NCBI GenBank assembly: GCA_028694545.1
Contig: JAQVKV010000013.1
Location: 1 to 13,145, forward strand
Origin: Zavarzinia sp.
Lineage (GTDB): Bacteria; Pseudomonadota; Alphaproteobacteria; Zavarziniales; Zavarziniaceae
DNA length: 13,145 nucleotides
Reading direction: 5' to 3'
Below are positions 1 through 10,201 of the stretch, one piece after another. A program made the translations under genes and the position numbers. The number at the start of each line of letters is the position of its first letter. Position 1 is the first letter of the stretch. The notes beneath the pieces were generated by a model, which ran no database searches, had not been told where the DNA came from, and saw only the letters and a list, made by a program, of their open reading frames with translations.

Positions 1-579
1 ACAAGGCGGGTGAAGCAGGTCCCCGAGATCGCGGGCGATTATCCACTTGGCCCGGGCGGCTTCCACACGGTCGACGATACGGGGCTGTGGGCCCAGTCGC
101 CCAAGCGCTACGATTGGGAACTGGTGGGCAAGAAGGAGATCTTCGTGCCCTACAACAGTTTCCGCACCGAGGATCCGGCGGTTCGCTACAAGGACATGCT
201 GGCCGCGTCCCACCTCAATCCGGAGGTAGTGCGCTGGGAACTGCACCGGGTCTGGGTGCTCAAGGCCAAGCTGAAGGCCGGTCTGCGTCACGTTTATTTC
301 GCGCGCACCCTCTATATAGACGAGGACAGCTTCAATCCGCTTCTGGCAGACATGTATGACGCCAGGGGCGAGTTGTACCGCATGGCCATGCTGTGCACCT
401 CCTTCGACTATGCGGGCCAGTTGTTCCAGCCGCGGGTGACGGTCTATCACGACCTGATTTCCGGGGCCTATATGGCCGACCGCCTGTCGAACGAGGTGAA
501 GGACCGCATGAGCTTCAACGAGGGCGGCCGCGCTCTGGACGACTACACGCCGCAGGAGCTGAAGCGTCGCGGCGTCTGA
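1..579 (+). CDS. DUF1329 family envelope protein, C-terminal part (5' end outside window)
   Basis: The reading frame is open from the first base, so the gene begins upstream. The GTG at 10 is not a likely start because the conserved domain is already under way. The visible 192 codons match the C-terminal half of DUF1329 proteins, which are exported proteins thought to sit in the periplasm or outer membrane and to relate in fold to LolB-type lipoprotein carriers. Diagnostic stretches are VRWELHRVWVLKAKLKAGLRH, then YIDEDSFNPLLADMYDARGE (about residues 100-120 of the visible part), and a closing segment with LISGAYMADRLSNE. The signal peptide cannot be seen because the N terminus is missing. 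In other bacteria DUF1329 genes often neighbour DUF1302 genes and pathways for steroids, terpenes or other hydrophobic compounds, which fits the oxidoreductase 14 bp downstream. The family assignment is firm; the substrate is unknown. Confidence 0.85.
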   Translation, partial: TRRVKQVPEIAGDYPLGPGGFHTVDDTGLWAQSPKRYDWELVGKKEIFVPYNSFRTEDPAVRYKDMLAASHLNPEVVRWELHRVWVLKAKLKAGLRHVYFARTLYIDEDSFNPLLADMYDARGELYRMAMLCTSFDYAGQLFQPRVTVYHDLISGAYMADRLSNEVKDRMSFNEGGRALDDYTPQELKRRGV

Positions 580-580
580 G

Positions 581-590
581 GGAGGCGAGT
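581..590 (+). promoter_or_regulatory. Shine-Dalgarno of the FAD oxidoreductase gene
   Basis: A GGAGG core lies 6-8 bases before the ATG at 594. It decides the start against an upstream in-frame ATG at 393 that lies inside the DUF1329 gene. Confidence 0.7.
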
Positions 591-593
591 ATC

Positions 594-2279
594 ATGGCGT
601 TGAACGGTCTCGCGGCGGATTGCTCGTCCGGTTGTGCCCGTCTGGACGAGGCGATGGCGGCGCCGGCGGCTTTCGACGTCACCTGCGATCTCCTGGTCGT
701 CGGCTACGGGGCCGCCGGTTCGGCCGCGGCGATGGAGGCGGCCGAGCGCGGCCTCGACGTTCTTCTCGTCGATCGCTTCGCCGGCGGTGGCGCTTCGTGG
801 CTTTCGGGCGGGATCGTCTATGCGGGCGGCGGCACAAAGCACCAGAAGGCGGCCGGCCGGACCGACACGGTCGAGGCCATGGCCGAATATCTGTCGCGCG
901 AGGTGGGGGACGCGGTCAGTCCCGAGACGTTGCGCCGCTACTGCGCCGACAGCGCCGGCATGATCGACTGGCTGGAAGCACACGGCGCGCAGTTCGACAG
1001 CGCGGAAGCCCCGCACGAGACTTCCTACCCCTCCCGCGACTATTACCTCTATTTCTCGGGCAACGAGATGGTGCCGGCCAACCGCGATGCTGTCCCGCCG
1101 GCGCCGCGCGGTCACCGCGCCAAGGGGAAATGGCTGTCCGGCAGGGCCATGATGGAAGGCGTGATGGCCCGGGTACGGGGGACAAAGGGTATCCGTATTC
1201 GCACGGAATCCTCGCTGCGCCGTCTGATCGTGGACGAGGCGGGCCGGGTGGTCGGCGCCGAATTGATGTGCCTGCCGCGGAAGGGCATCGCCGTCGCCCT
1301 GCATCGCCGGCTGGAACGCTGGGCGCGCATCATCGCGCTTCAGGTCGCGGGCGCCTCACGCCTGCTGACTGCCCTCGTCGCCATGATCGAGAGCGCCTAT
1401 GCGACGCCGGTGCGGGTCGGGGCGACGCGGGGGGTCGTGCTGGCGACCGGGGGGTTCATCAAGAACCGCGCCATGGTCGCGCGCCATGCGCCCGAATTCA
1501 TGAAGGGATTTCCCCTGGGATCCACCGGCTGTGATGGTTCGGGTATCCGCGTCGGCCTTGCCATGGGCGGGCGGCTGGACAAGGCCAATTCCATCTCGGC
1601 GTGGCGCTTCATCAATCCGCCGCATGGATTCGCCAAGGGCATCGTGGTCGGTCCGGACGGCAGGCGCCTGACCAACGAAGAGCAATATGGCGCGCGCCTG
1701 GGCGATGCCATGATGCGCCGGGCCGGTGGCCGGGCGTGGGTGATCCTGGACGCGGAGGGCGTGGCGGAAGCGAAGCGCGAGATCGCCGAAGGCAAGATAT
1801 GGGGGTTCCAGTCCTTCCCCGCCCGCTCCCTGATCATGACGGCGAAGCGCGCGCCGACCATCGAGGCCCTGGCCGCAAAACTGGGCATGGTGCCGGGCAA
1901 TCTGGTGGCGGCGGTGGCGGCGAACAATGCCGCCTGCAAGGGCGAGGCGGCCGATCCCGTCGGCAAGTCGGAGGAGATGCGCGGTGCCATCGCGCGCGGC
2001 CCCTTTCATGCCCTCGACATTTCGGTAACCAACGGCATGTTCCCGCTGCCCGTTCTCACCCTCGGCGGTCTGGCCGTCGACGAGGCGACGGGGGCCGTCC
2101 TGCGCGAGGCCGGGGGTACCATTCCCGGTCTTTACGCGGTCGGTCGGGCGGCGCGGGGGCTGCCGTCGAATTTCTATGTCAGCGGCCTGTCGCTCGGTGA
2201 CTGCATCTGGTCCGGTCGGCGCACGGCGGCGGCTATCGCGGGCGCTGCCATTAGGAGCGAGGTCTCGGCCGCCGAATGA
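594..2279 (+). CDS. FAD-dependent oxidoreductase, fumarate reductase / 3-ketosteroid dehydrogenase-like
   Basis: The ATG at 594 is preceded by GGGAGGCGAG with good spacing and gives 561 residues, a usual length for this superfamily. An N-terminal dinucleotide-binding motif, VVGYGAAG, covers about residues 35-42 (GxGxxG) and is followed by an acidic residue ending the second strand (LLVDR). A second FAD contact, VVLATGGF, lies mid-protein, and the C terminus carries GLYAVGRAARGLPSNFYVSG followed by LSLGDCIWSGRR, a typical flavin-binding end. The enzyme probably adds or removes hydrogen across a C-C bond next to a carbonyl. Authentic 3-ketosteroid Delta1-dehydrogenases have a Y-x-G-P-G type motif near the C terminus. 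Here the comparable region reads YVSGL, so that exact activity is not supported. It follows the DUF1329 gene after 14 bp and is probably in the same operon. Its stop codon directly abuts that of the convergent tetR gene. Confidence 0.85.
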   Translation: MALNGLAADCSSGCARLDEAMAAPAAFDVTCDLLVVGYGAAGSAAAMEAAERGLDVLLVDRFAGGGASWLSGGIVYAGGGTKHQKAAGRTDTVEAMAEYLSREVGDAVSPETLRRYCADSAGMIDWLEAHGAQFDSAEAPHETSYPSRDYYLYFSGNEMVPANRDAVPPAPRGHRAKGKWLSGRAMMEGVMARVRGTKGIRIRTESSLRRLIVDEAGRVVGAELMCLPRKGIAVALHRRLERWARIIALQVAGASRLLTALVAMIESAYATPVRVGATRGVVLATGGFIKNRAMVARHAPEFMKGFPLGSTGCDGSGIRVGLAMGGRLDKANSISAWRFINPPHGFAKGIVVGPDGRRLTNEEQYGARLGDAMMRRAGGRAWVILDAEGVAEAKREIAEGKIWGFQSFPARSLIMTAKRAPTIEALAAKLGMVPGNLVAAVAANNAACKGEAADPVGKSEEMRGAIARGPFHALDISVTNGMFPLPVLTLGGLAVDEATGAVLREAGGTIPGLYAVGRAARGLPSNFYVSGLSLGDCIWSGRRTAAAIAGAAIRSEVSAAE

Positions 2280-2906
2280 TCAATGCCCGGGCTTCCGGGG
2301 GTAATGATCAAGCCCCAGCATGGGCAGCAGACGCCGGGTCAGGAAAGCGCGCCGGTCTTCCGGCGGGCGCGGCTTCGGCCCCTTCATCAGGAGGAGGGAC
2401 AGGATCATGCGAATCGTGACCTCGGTGATCTCCTCGAGATCCGCTTCCGGAATGTCGACATCGCGCAGGATTTCGCGCGTCAGCATCATCGACAGGTCCC
2501 AGCCCTGCGCATTGTTCATCGCATCCTGCGAGACATAGGAATTGAGGTCCGTCTGCAGGATGATGCCGAGATAGGGTTCCTTCGGAAATTCGGCCAGGGC
2601 GAACAGCAGCGCCTCGATGAAGCGGTCGGCCGGCTCCTCGAAGCTGTCGATGTGAGCCATCATGCGCCGGCCGAGGTTGACCCCCGACTGCAGCATGGCC
2701 GTGGTCAAGACCTCGTTCCGGCTGGAGAAATAGCGATAGACCGTGGGCCTTGTGACGCGGGCCTGCTTGGCGATGTCGTTCAGGCTGGTCTTGTCGATGC
2801 CCCACTGACGAACGCATTCGACCGCCGCATCGAGGATGCGGCGCTGGGTATCGTTGAAACTCTGGTCGAGGGGCAGGGGAGTCATCGGTTCTCGGGCGGT
2901 CGACAT
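2280..2906 (-). CDS. TetR/AcrR family transcriptional regulator
   Basis: This 208-residue protein is a standard TetR length. The N-terminal DNA-binding domain spans about residues 18-65: RRILDAAVECVRQWGIDKTS, then the helix-turn-helix LNDIAKQARVTRPTVYRYFS. The remainder is a helical ligand-binding and dimerisation domain with no recognisable substrate signature. An in-frame TAG 12 bases upstream of the ATG at 2906 limits the start to that ATG or the one at 2885, and neither has a clear Shine-Dalgarno. It lies 61 bp downstream of the GST-like gene on the same strand, so it may be the last gene of the leucine-degradation operon or have its own promoter. TetR-type regulators of branched-chain catabolism are known in proteobacteria (LiuQ), so control of this operon is plausible but inferred. 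Control of the convergent FAD/DUF1329 genes is an alternative. Confidence 0.9.
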   Translation of the reverse strand: MSTAREPMTPLPLDQSFNDTQRRILDAAVECVRQWGIDKTSLNDIAKQARVTRPTVYRYFSSRNEVLTTAMLQSGVNLGRRMMAHIDSFEEPADRFIEALLFALAEFPKEPYLGIILQTDLNSYVSQDAMNNAQGWDLSMMLTREILRDVDIPEADLEEITEVTIRMILSLLLMKGPKPRPPEDRRAFLTRRLLPMLGLDHYPRKPGH

Positions 2907-2967
2907 GGGGCAAGTCTAGTCGATCCACCCGCCCGGGGGAATCCCGCCCTGACCGCATGGCCCTTCG
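2907..2967 (-). other. Short gap between GST-like gene and tetR
   Basis: The gap is 61 bp and GC-rich. It contains two copies of CCCGCCC (plus-strand reading) 15 bases apart and a central CCCGGG palindrome. No hairpin followed by a T run is visible, so there is no convincing terminator between the two genes, and no good sigma-70 promoter for tetR was recognised. Confidence 0.4.
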
Positions 2968-3642
2968 TCACCCCGGCGGCAAAGTGTCCGGCGCCGGCAC
3001 CAGGGAAATACCTTGCTTTTCCGCCGCGGCCTGTTGCGCCGTCATGGCGCGCCGGAAGCCCGGCCGCCCCTGCAGCCGGCGCCAGTAGTCAGCGGTGACC
3101 GGCAGGATTTCCGGCCCAAGGCCCAGGTGTTCCGCCAGCATGAGCGCATAGGCGACCGAAATATCCGCCGCCGTGAAGCGCCCGGCGCACAGGAATTCCC
3201 GCGTCGTCAGGACGGGCTCCAGGCTGCGCAGGCGGGCAAGGAACCATTTCGCGTAATCCGCCGCTACCTGGAGCTGGCGCCGTTCCACGGGCTCGAATCG
3301 GCCATAGCGCAGTACCAGGGTCTGCGGGAAGGTCAGCGTCGCCTCGCCGAAGTGGAGATAGTTCAGATAGGCGCCGAAATCAGCCTCCTCGGGGGCGACA
3401 TCCAGCGGGCTCGGCCCGTGGCGGCGCACCAGATATTCGCAGATGGCGGCGGATTCGGTCATGCGCGTGGCGCCATCCACCAGCAAGGGCACGGTGCCGA
3501 GCGGGTTTTCGTCGAGATAAGGCCGCGCCATGGCCCGCGGCGGAAAGGGCAGCATGCGCAGTTCATACGCGAGGCCCATTTCCTCCAGCGTCCACAAGGG
3601 CCGGAACGAGCGCGCCGACAGGCAATGCCACAGTGTGATCAT
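2968..3642 (-). CDS. Glutathione S-transferase-like protein
   Basis: The protein has 224 residues, a normal GST length. The N-terminal thioredoxin-like domain covers about residues 1-75. It has a possible catalytic Ser near residues 9-12 ([11 protein letters not shown]), the cis-proline loop NPLGTVPLL (about 46-54), and the glutathione-contact pair in [10 protein letters not shown] (Glu63-Ser64). A helical C-terminal domain follows, including [12 protein letters not shown], the usual folding motif. The ATG at 3642 overlaps the stop of the lyase gene as ATGA, which suggests translational coupling and shared transcription with the leucine-degradation genes. A GST is not a known step of leucine catabolism. 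It may be an isomerase or protective enzyme recruited to the operon. The family is sure; the substrate is not known. Confidence 0.88.
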   Translation of the reverse strand: MITLWHCLSARSFRPLWTLEEMGLAYELRMLPFPPRAMARPYLDENPLGTVPLLVDGATRMTESAAICEYLVRRHGPSPLDVAPEEADFGAYLNYLHFGEATLTFPQTLVLRYGRFEPVERRQLQVAADYAKWFLARLRSLEPVLTTREFLCAGRFTAADISVAYALMLAEHLGLGPEILPVTADYWRRLQGRPGFRRAMTAQQAAAEKQGISLVPAPDTLPPG

Positions 3643-4543
3643 GCGCGTGACGCCAGCATGGCGCGGGCGACCTTTGATCCCGTCGGCCGACCCAGCTTTT
3701 CCGAGATGAAGGCCCCGGCATCGACGAGACGGTCGAGGTCGACGCCGGTCTCGATGCCCATGCCGTGCATGAGATAGATCACGTCTTCCGTCGCCACATT
3801 GCCCGACGCCCCCTTGGCATAGGGGCAGCCGCCGAGGCCGGCGACGGAGGCATCGAAAGTGGCGATGCCCGCCTGCAGCGAGGCCATGATGTTGGCGATC
3901 GCCATGCCGTAGGTGTCGTGATAATGGCCGGCCAGCCGGTCCACTGGTACCCGGGCGGAAACCGCGTCGATCATGCGGGCGATGGTGGCGGGCACGCCCT
4001 TGCCGATCGTATCGCCCAGCGAGACCTCGTAACAGCCCATGTCGAACAGGCGCTCCGCCACTGCGGCCACGGCGTCCGGCGCGATTGCTCCCTCGTAGGG
4101 GCAGGCGACGACGCAGGAGACATAGCCGCGCAGCCGCACCCCCGCCTGCGCTGCCGCTTCGGCCACGGGGCGGAAGCGGTCCAGGCTTTCGGCAATGGAA
4201 CAATTGATGTTCTTCTTCGAGAAGCTTTCGGAGGCGGCGGCGAAGATCGCCACTTCCGTGGCACCGGCGGCCAGCGCCTTTTCGAAACCCTGAAGATTGG
4301 GGGTAAGCACTGGATAGGTCACGCCGAGACGCGGCGCCAGTCCTGCCAGTACTTCCGCGTTGTCGGCCATCTGCGGCACCCATTTGGGCGAGACGAAGGC
4401 GGTCGCCTCGACGCAGGCGAGGCCGGCGGCGACGAGGCGCTCGATCAAGTCGATCTTCACCTCGGTCGCGATGATCTCGCGCTCGTTCTGCAACCCGTCG
4501 CGCGGGCCGACCTCGACGATGCGTACCCTGGATGGCAGGCTCA

Positions 4544-4544
<1 letters not shown>
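3639..4544 (-). CDS. liuE: Hydroxymethylglutaryl-CoA lyase
   Basis: This enzyme cleaves 3-hydroxy-3-methylglutaryl-CoA to acetoacetate and acetyl-CoA, the last step of leucine catabolism, in the cytoplasm. It belongs to the DRE-TIM metallolyase family. Starting at ATG 4544 gives 301 residues, a normal length. The N terminus has [13 protein letters not shown] with Arg15 and Asp16 (catalytic and metal ligand). GHYHDTYG supplies the metal histidines His207 and His209. The signature [19 protein letters not shown] holds the active-site loop Cys240 and Asn249. All key residues are present. ATG 4544 is preferred over GTG 4547 because GGAGG lies 7 bases upstream. The start shares one base with the carboxylase alpha stop (TGATG), and the stop overlaps the GST-like start (ATGA), so coupled translation is likely. 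Confidence 0.95.
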
Positions 4545-6523
<1,979 letters not shown>

Positions 6524-6532
6524 GGTGCCGCC

Positions 6533-8140
6533 TCACATACGGAAGACACCGAACCGGGTTTCCGGAATCGGCGCGTTCAGGGTTGCGGACAGAGAAAGGC
6601 CGAGAAGGCGGCGCGTCTGCGCGGGGTCGAGAATGCCGTCGTCCCACAGGCGGGCGGAGGCGTAATAGGGGTGGCCCTGTTCCTCGTATTGGGCGCGGAT
6701 CGGGGCCTTGAAACGCTCCTCTTCCTCGGGCGCCCAGGTGCCGCCCTTGGCTTCGATGCCGTCACGGCGCACGGTGGCGAGAACGCTCGCCGCCTGCTCG
6801 CCGCCCATGACCGAGATGCGGGCATTCGGCCACATCCACAGGAAGCGGGGCGAATAGGCCCGTCCGCACATGCCGTAATTGCCCGCGCCATAAGAGCCGC
6901 CGACCACGAGGGTCAGTTTCGGCACCTTGGCGGTGGCGACGGCGGTGACGAGCTTGGCGCCATGCTTGGCGATGCCCTCGTTCTCGTATTTGCGGCCGAC
7001 CATGAAACCCGAGATGTTCTGCAGGAACAGCAGGGGCACGCCGCGCTGGGCGCAGAGTTCGATGAAATGGGCACCCTTGACCGCGGATTCGGCGAAGAGG
7101 ATGCCGTTGTTCGCCAGGATGCCGACGGGCATGCCGTAGAGATGGGCGAAACCGGTGACGAGGGTCGAACCGAAGTCAGGCTTGAATTCGTCCAGCCTGG
7201 AACCGTCGACGATACGCGCGATCAGCTCGCGGATGTCGTAGGGCTTGCGGGTATCCTTCGGCACGATGCCGTAGATCTCTTCCGCCGGATAGACCGGCTC
7301 CTCGATTGGCCGGAGGGCGAGCGGCGAGGGCTTCACCCGGTTGAAACCACCGGCGACCTGCCGCGCCAGGGCGAGCGCATGGGTGTCATTTTCCGCCAGA
7401 TAATCGGCGACGCCGGAGATCTTGGCATGGACGTCGCCGCCGCCCAGATCCTCGGCGCTGACCTCTTCGCCGGTCGCGGCTTTGACGAGGGGCGGACCGC
7501 CCAGGAAGATCGTGCCCTGATTGCGGACGATGATGGTCTCGTCGCTCATCGCGGGCACATAGGCGCCGCCTGCCGTGCAGGCGCCCATGACGACGGCGAC
7601 CTGCGGAATGCCCTTGGCCGACATGTTGGCCTGGTTGAAGAAGATGCGGCCGAAATGGTCGCGGTCGGGAAAGACTTCGTCCTGACGCGGCAGGAAGGCG
7701 CCGCCGCTGTCCACCAGATAGATGCAGGGCAGATGGTTCTGCTCCGCGATCTCCTGGGCGCGCAGGTGCTTCTTCACCGTGATCGGATAATAGGTGCCGC
7801 CCTTCACCGTGGCGTCGTTGGCGACGATCATGCATTCGTGGCCGCGCACCCGGCCGATGCCGGTGACGATTCCGGCCGAAGGCGCGTCGTTGTCATACAT
7901 GCCGAAGGCGGCGAGCTGGCCCACTTCGAGGAAGCCCGCGCCAGGATCGAGCAGGGCCTCGATACGGTCGCGGGGCAGCAGCTTGCCGCGCGCGACATGG
8001 CGCTGGCGCGAGGCCTCGCCGCCGCCCTTGGCGATCTCGCCGGCCTTCTCGCGAAGGTCGGCGACCAGACCGCGCATGTGCTCGGCATTGGCGCGGAAAT
8101 CCTCGGACCGTGTGGACAGTCCCGATTTGATGACAGGCAT
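6533..8140 (-). CDS. liuB: Methylcrotonyl-CoA carboxylase beta subunit (carboxyltransferase)
   Basis: This carboxyltransferase moves CO2 from biotin to 3-methylcrotonyl-CoA, giving 3-methylglutaconyl-CoA. The ATG at 8140 gives 535 residues, the typical length, and has GAGGAG at the right distance. An upstream in-frame extension to 8260 would run through the divergent control region and is rejected. The N-terminal crotonase-like half includes [19 protein letters not shown] and [20 protein letters not shown], followed by [18 protein letters not shown], all highly characteristic of MCC beta chains. [16 protein letters not shown] forms an oxyanion site. The second half has the biotin-side glycine-rich motif in [20 protein letters not shown]. 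It is the first gene of the operon and is transcribed away from the AraC-family regulator. Confidence 0.95.
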   Translation of the reverse strand: MPVIKSGLSTRSEDFRANAEHMRGLVADLREKAGEIAKGGGEASRQRHVARGKLLPRDRIEALLDPGAGFLEVGQLAAFGMYDNDAPSAGIVTGIGRVRGHECMIVANDATVKGGTYYPITVKKHLRAQEIAEQNHLPCIYLVDSGGAFLPRQDEVFPDRDHFGRIFFNQANMSAKGIPQVAVVMGACTAGGAYVPAMSDETIIVRNQGTIFLGGPPLVKAATGEEVSAEDLGGGDVHAKISGVADYLAENDTHALALARQVAGGFNRVKPSPLALRPIEEPVYPAEEIYGIVPKDTRKPYDIRELIARIVDGSRLDEFKPDFGSTLVTGFAHLYGMPVGILANNGILFAESAVKGAHFIELCAQRGVPLLFLQNISGFMVGRKYENEGIAKHGAKLVTAVATAKVPKLTLVVGGSYGAGNYGMCGRAYSPRFLWMWPNARISVMGGEQAASVLATVRRDGIEAKGGTWAPEEEERFKAPIRAQYEEQGHPYYASARLWDDGILDPAQTRRLLGLSLSATLNAPIPETRFGVFRM

Positions 8141-8260
8141 GGCGCTCCTCGACCCGGGCCGACGTCGATTTGAATGGCATCGGTTGCGGGGCAACTCTAT
8201 ACCGGGATTGTTCCCATGTATTGCCAGGCAGGGATCAAATCGTGCCACATTTTCACCCAT
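8131..8260. promoter_or_regulatory. Divergent control region between carboxylase operon and araC-type gene
   Basis: About 100 bp separate the two divergent starts (8140 on minus, 8242 on plus), so both promoters must lie here. A perfect dyad GTTGC-GGG-GCAAC lies at 8183-8195. A second short dyad, GGGA-TTGT-TCCC, lies at 8204-8215. TCTATA at 8196-8201 reads TATAGA on the minus strand and could be a -10 box for the carboxylase operon, but no good -35 box stands 16-18 bases away. The dyads are candidate operators for the AraC-type or TetR-type protein. This is an inference from position only. Confidence 0.4.
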
Positions 8261-9276
8261 CCGGACCCATACGGGCGACCCCGGCCGCCTTCCTTCGGGC
8301 GATCATGCAGGCCTATGGCCGGTATGGGGCCGATCCCGCGCCGCTGCTTGCCCGGGCGCAGGTCGAAATGCGCCGGCTGGCGGACGACAATTACCGCCTG
8401 ACCGCCGCGCAACTGGAACTCGTCGCCGCTTCCGCCATGCGGGCGCTGGACGACGAGGCCCTGGGCTGGTTCTCGCGGCCCCTGCGCTGGGGTAGTTACG
8501 GCATGCTGGCGCGCGCTTCCCTGACGGCGCCGGACGTCGGCGTCGCCATGCGCCGCTGGTTCCGCCATCACCATCTGTTGACCGGCGACATCCGTCTCGA
8601 ATTGCCGGCCGAGGCGGGGGTGGCGGAGATGCGCCTGTATGAAGACCGGCCGATCGGCGGCCATGGCCCGGACATGCGCGAATTCGGCATCGTCTCGGTG
8701 CTGCGCAACGCGCTCGGCTATGCCTGCTGGCTGGCGGATTCGCGAATCCCCCTGATGCGCGCGCGCCTGCCCTTTCCGCCGCCGCCTCATGCCGACATCT
8801 ACCCCGTGCTGTTCGGCTGCCCGGTCGACTTCGGGGCGGACCATGCCGCTTTCGCCTTCGACGCCCGCTATCTTGCCCTCAAGGTTCGGCGCGACGAGGC
8901 TGCGATCGGGCGCATGCTGGCGGACGCGGTGCCGCTGATCGTCCATCGCTATCGTCATGATCGTCTGCTGGTCGAACGGGTGCGCGGCGTGCTGGCGGCG
9001 CGCGCCGAGGCGGATGACGCCGGGGCCGTCGCCGAGGCGCTGGGCCTTTCCGTGCGGACATTGCACCGGCAGTTGGCGCGCGAGGGCGCGTCGCTCCAGG
9101 CGCTGAAGGACGAGACCCGGCTGGCGCTGGCGCAACGCCTGCTCGAACGGAGCGAAAGGCCGGTGAAACAGGTCGCCGCCGCCGTCGGTTTCGCCAACGA
9201 GAAGAGTTTCGCCCGCGCCTTCAAGGGTTGGACGGGCCTGACACCGGCCGAATTCCGCGCGCGTTCGGCCACCTAG
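8242..9276 (+). CDS. AraC family transcriptional regulator (OruR-like)
   Basis: This cytoplasmic DNA-binding activator has about 344 residues. The N-terminal region (about residues 15-200, starting [20 protein letters not shown]) matches the arabinose-binding-like domain of OruR/ArgR-type AraC proteins. The C-terminal 85 residues hold two helix-turn-helix units: [20 protein letters not shown] and [20 protein letters not shown], ending in [12 protein letters not shown], the classic AraC signature. The GTG at 8242 is chosen because AGGGA lies 7 bases before it and the conserved domain begins soon after. An ATG at 8170 would put 24 unconserved residues over the promoter region. It is divergent from the carboxylase operon and a natural candidate for its regulator; relatives often respond to amino acids or fatty-acid-like ligands. 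Its TAG stop overlaps the TAG of the convergent YitT gene. Confidence 0.9.
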   Translation: MPHFHPSGPIRATPAAFLRAIMQAYGRYGADPAPLLARAQVEMRRLADDNYRLTAAQLELVAASAMRALDDEALGWFSRPLRWGSYGMLARASLTAPDVGVAMRRWFRHHHLLTGDIRLELPAEAGVAEMRLYEDRPIGGHGPDMREFGIVSVLRNALGYACWLADSRIPLMRARLPFPPPPHADIYPVLFGCPVDFGADHAAFAFDARYLALKVRRDEAAIGRMLADAVPLIVHRYRHDRLLVERVRGVLAARAEADDAGAVAEALGLSVRTLHRQLAREGASLQALKDETRLALAQRLLERSERPVKQVAAAVGFANEKSFARAFKGWTGLTPAEFRARSAT

Positions 9277-9908
9277 CGGGCCACATACCAGTCGCGACGG
9301 TGATTGAAGGCGACCAGGAGGTTGAGTGCCAGTGCCCCTACCATGGAGGTGACGACGGCGAACCAGTCGAGCAGGAGAAAGGCGACGGCGAAGATCACGG
9401 CGTCCAGCGCCAGTTGCAGCCAGCCCGCGCGGAAGCCTGTCTTCTCCTGGATGTAATAGGCGAGAATGCCGACCCCGCCGCCGCTGGCGCCATGTCGGAA
9501 CAGGCCGATCAGGCCGATGCCGATGCACAAGCCCGCGACGATCGCGCCGCTGAAAGGCTCGACATGCTCGTAGCGGAAGAGCCTGGGCGCGAGGCCGGCA
9601 AGGCCCGAGATCGCGGTGACGCAGACGAGCGAGCGCAAGGTGAAGCCCCGGTCCAGCCGCATGACGGCAAGAATGTAGAAGGGCACGTTCACCAGCAGGA
9701 AGACGAGGGCGAAGTCGGCCCCGGTCGCATAGGAGATCAGGAAGGCGATGCCCGCCGCCTGACCCGTGATCAGGCCCATGGCGTGCAGCAGCGAGATCCC
9801 GAAGGAGATCATGATCACGCCGAAGGCAAGCCCTTGAATATTGTCGAACCGCGAATGGGCGGCGGCCCGCCCGCCCGGGCCCTTCGCTTTCTGCTCCTTC
9901 ATTGCCAT
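9273..9908 (-). CDS. YitT-type (DUF161) membrane protein, short form
   Basis: This is a hydrophobic inner-membrane protein of about 211 residues. Roughly five membrane segments are visible, including LAFGVIMISFGISLLHAMGL, an IAFLISYATG/FALVFLLVN pair, FSGAIVAGLCIGIGLIGLF, and WLQLALDAVIFAVAFLLLDW. The loops GLITGQAAGIAFLISY and GASGGGVGILAYYIQEKTG are the recognisable YitT repeats (internal duplication with GGxxG). Longer YitT proteins carry a C-terminal soluble DUF2179 domain; it is absent here, as in many proteobacterial relatives. The biochemical role of the family is not established, and transport is only inferred. ATG 9908 is preferred because GGCGGG lies 7 bases upstream; GTG 9923 and ATG 9902 are alternatives. 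The C terminus is HRRDWYVAR, a positively charged end. Confidence 0.8.
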   Translation of the reverse strand: MAMKEQKAKGPGGRAAAHSRFDNIQGLAFGVIMISFGISLLHAMGLITGQAAGIAFLISYATGADFALVFLLVNVPFYILAVMRLDRGFTLRSLVCVTAISGLAGLAPRLFRYEHVEPFSGAIVAGLCIGIGLIGLFRHGASGGGVGILAYYIQEKTGFRAGWLQLALDAVIFAVAFLLLDWFAVVTSMVGALALNLLVAFNHRRDWYVAR

Positions 9909-10023
9909 TGCAACACCCGCCACGGAAAGACGCCGAACATTTCAAGGCTATGCCTGTCCGCGACCGCGCGCACCCCCGGGATCTCCCGGTCTTGACGTGG
10001 CTCGCGCGAGGGGGGGGACACTT

Positions 10024-10119
10024 ATGCCGTGTACATGTTTGCGGCGCATCGCTCTGAAAGGAGGTTCGGGGGAGATCCGTTCGACCGTCTGTTTCGTACA
10101 AGCCACCGAAGGCGGCTGA
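10024..10119 (+). CDS. Possible 31-codon leader peptide
   Basis: The ATG at 10024 follows a G-rich Shine-Dalgarno-like run (AGGGGGGGG) by 6-7 bases and opens 31 codons, MPCTCLRRIALKGGSG then EIRSTVCFVQATEGG. The peptide contains three cysteines and has no known domain. Its codons 14-18 cover the 5' arm of the inverted repeat, and its stop falls 5 bases before the 3' arm. This arrangement would let translation influence folding of the leader. It could equally be chance in a GC-rich gap. Confidence 0.2.
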   Translation: MPCTCLRRIALKGGSGEIRSTVCFVQATEGG

Positions 10120-10136
10120 CATCTTCTCCCCCGAAC
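10064..10136 (+). repeat. 12-bp perfect inverted repeat in the leader of the GGDEF-EAL gene
   Basis: GTTCGGGGGAGA at 10064-10075 is exactly complementary to TCTCCCCCGAAC at 10125-10136, with a 49-base loop. A T run does not follow, so it is not a classic terminator. The 3' arm can alternatively pair with the Shine-Dalgarno region of the downstream gene: CTCCCCC at 10126-10132 with GGGGGAG at 10189-10195. Confidence 0.6.
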
Positions 10137-10201
10137 AGGGCGGTGGGAGGTGGCCGCATTTCCGACCCGCCGCGACCGGGGGGCGTCGGGGGGAGCAAAG
10201 A

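Larger units (their letters stand above)
9909..10201. promoter_or_regulatory. Divergent gap and long 5' leader of the cyclic-di-GMP gene
   Basis: This 293-bp gap must carry promoters for the YitT-type gene and probably for the GGDEF-EAL gene. Visible structure: CCGGGA-TC-TCCCGG dyad at 9976-9989; TTGACG at 9992-9997, which resembles a -35 box but has no matching -10; a perfect 10-bp palindrome CTCGCGCGAG at 10001-10010; ACAC-N7-GTGT at 10018-10032; an AAAGGAGG at 10057-10064 with no start codon in range; and the 12-bp inverted repeat listed separately. No known riboswitch class was recognised. Confidence 0.45.

Noticed and set aside
8176..8187. Sigma-54-like element in the AraC/carboxylase gap
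   Set aside because: The GG-to-GC spacing is 8 bases, too short for a functional -24/-12 promoter.
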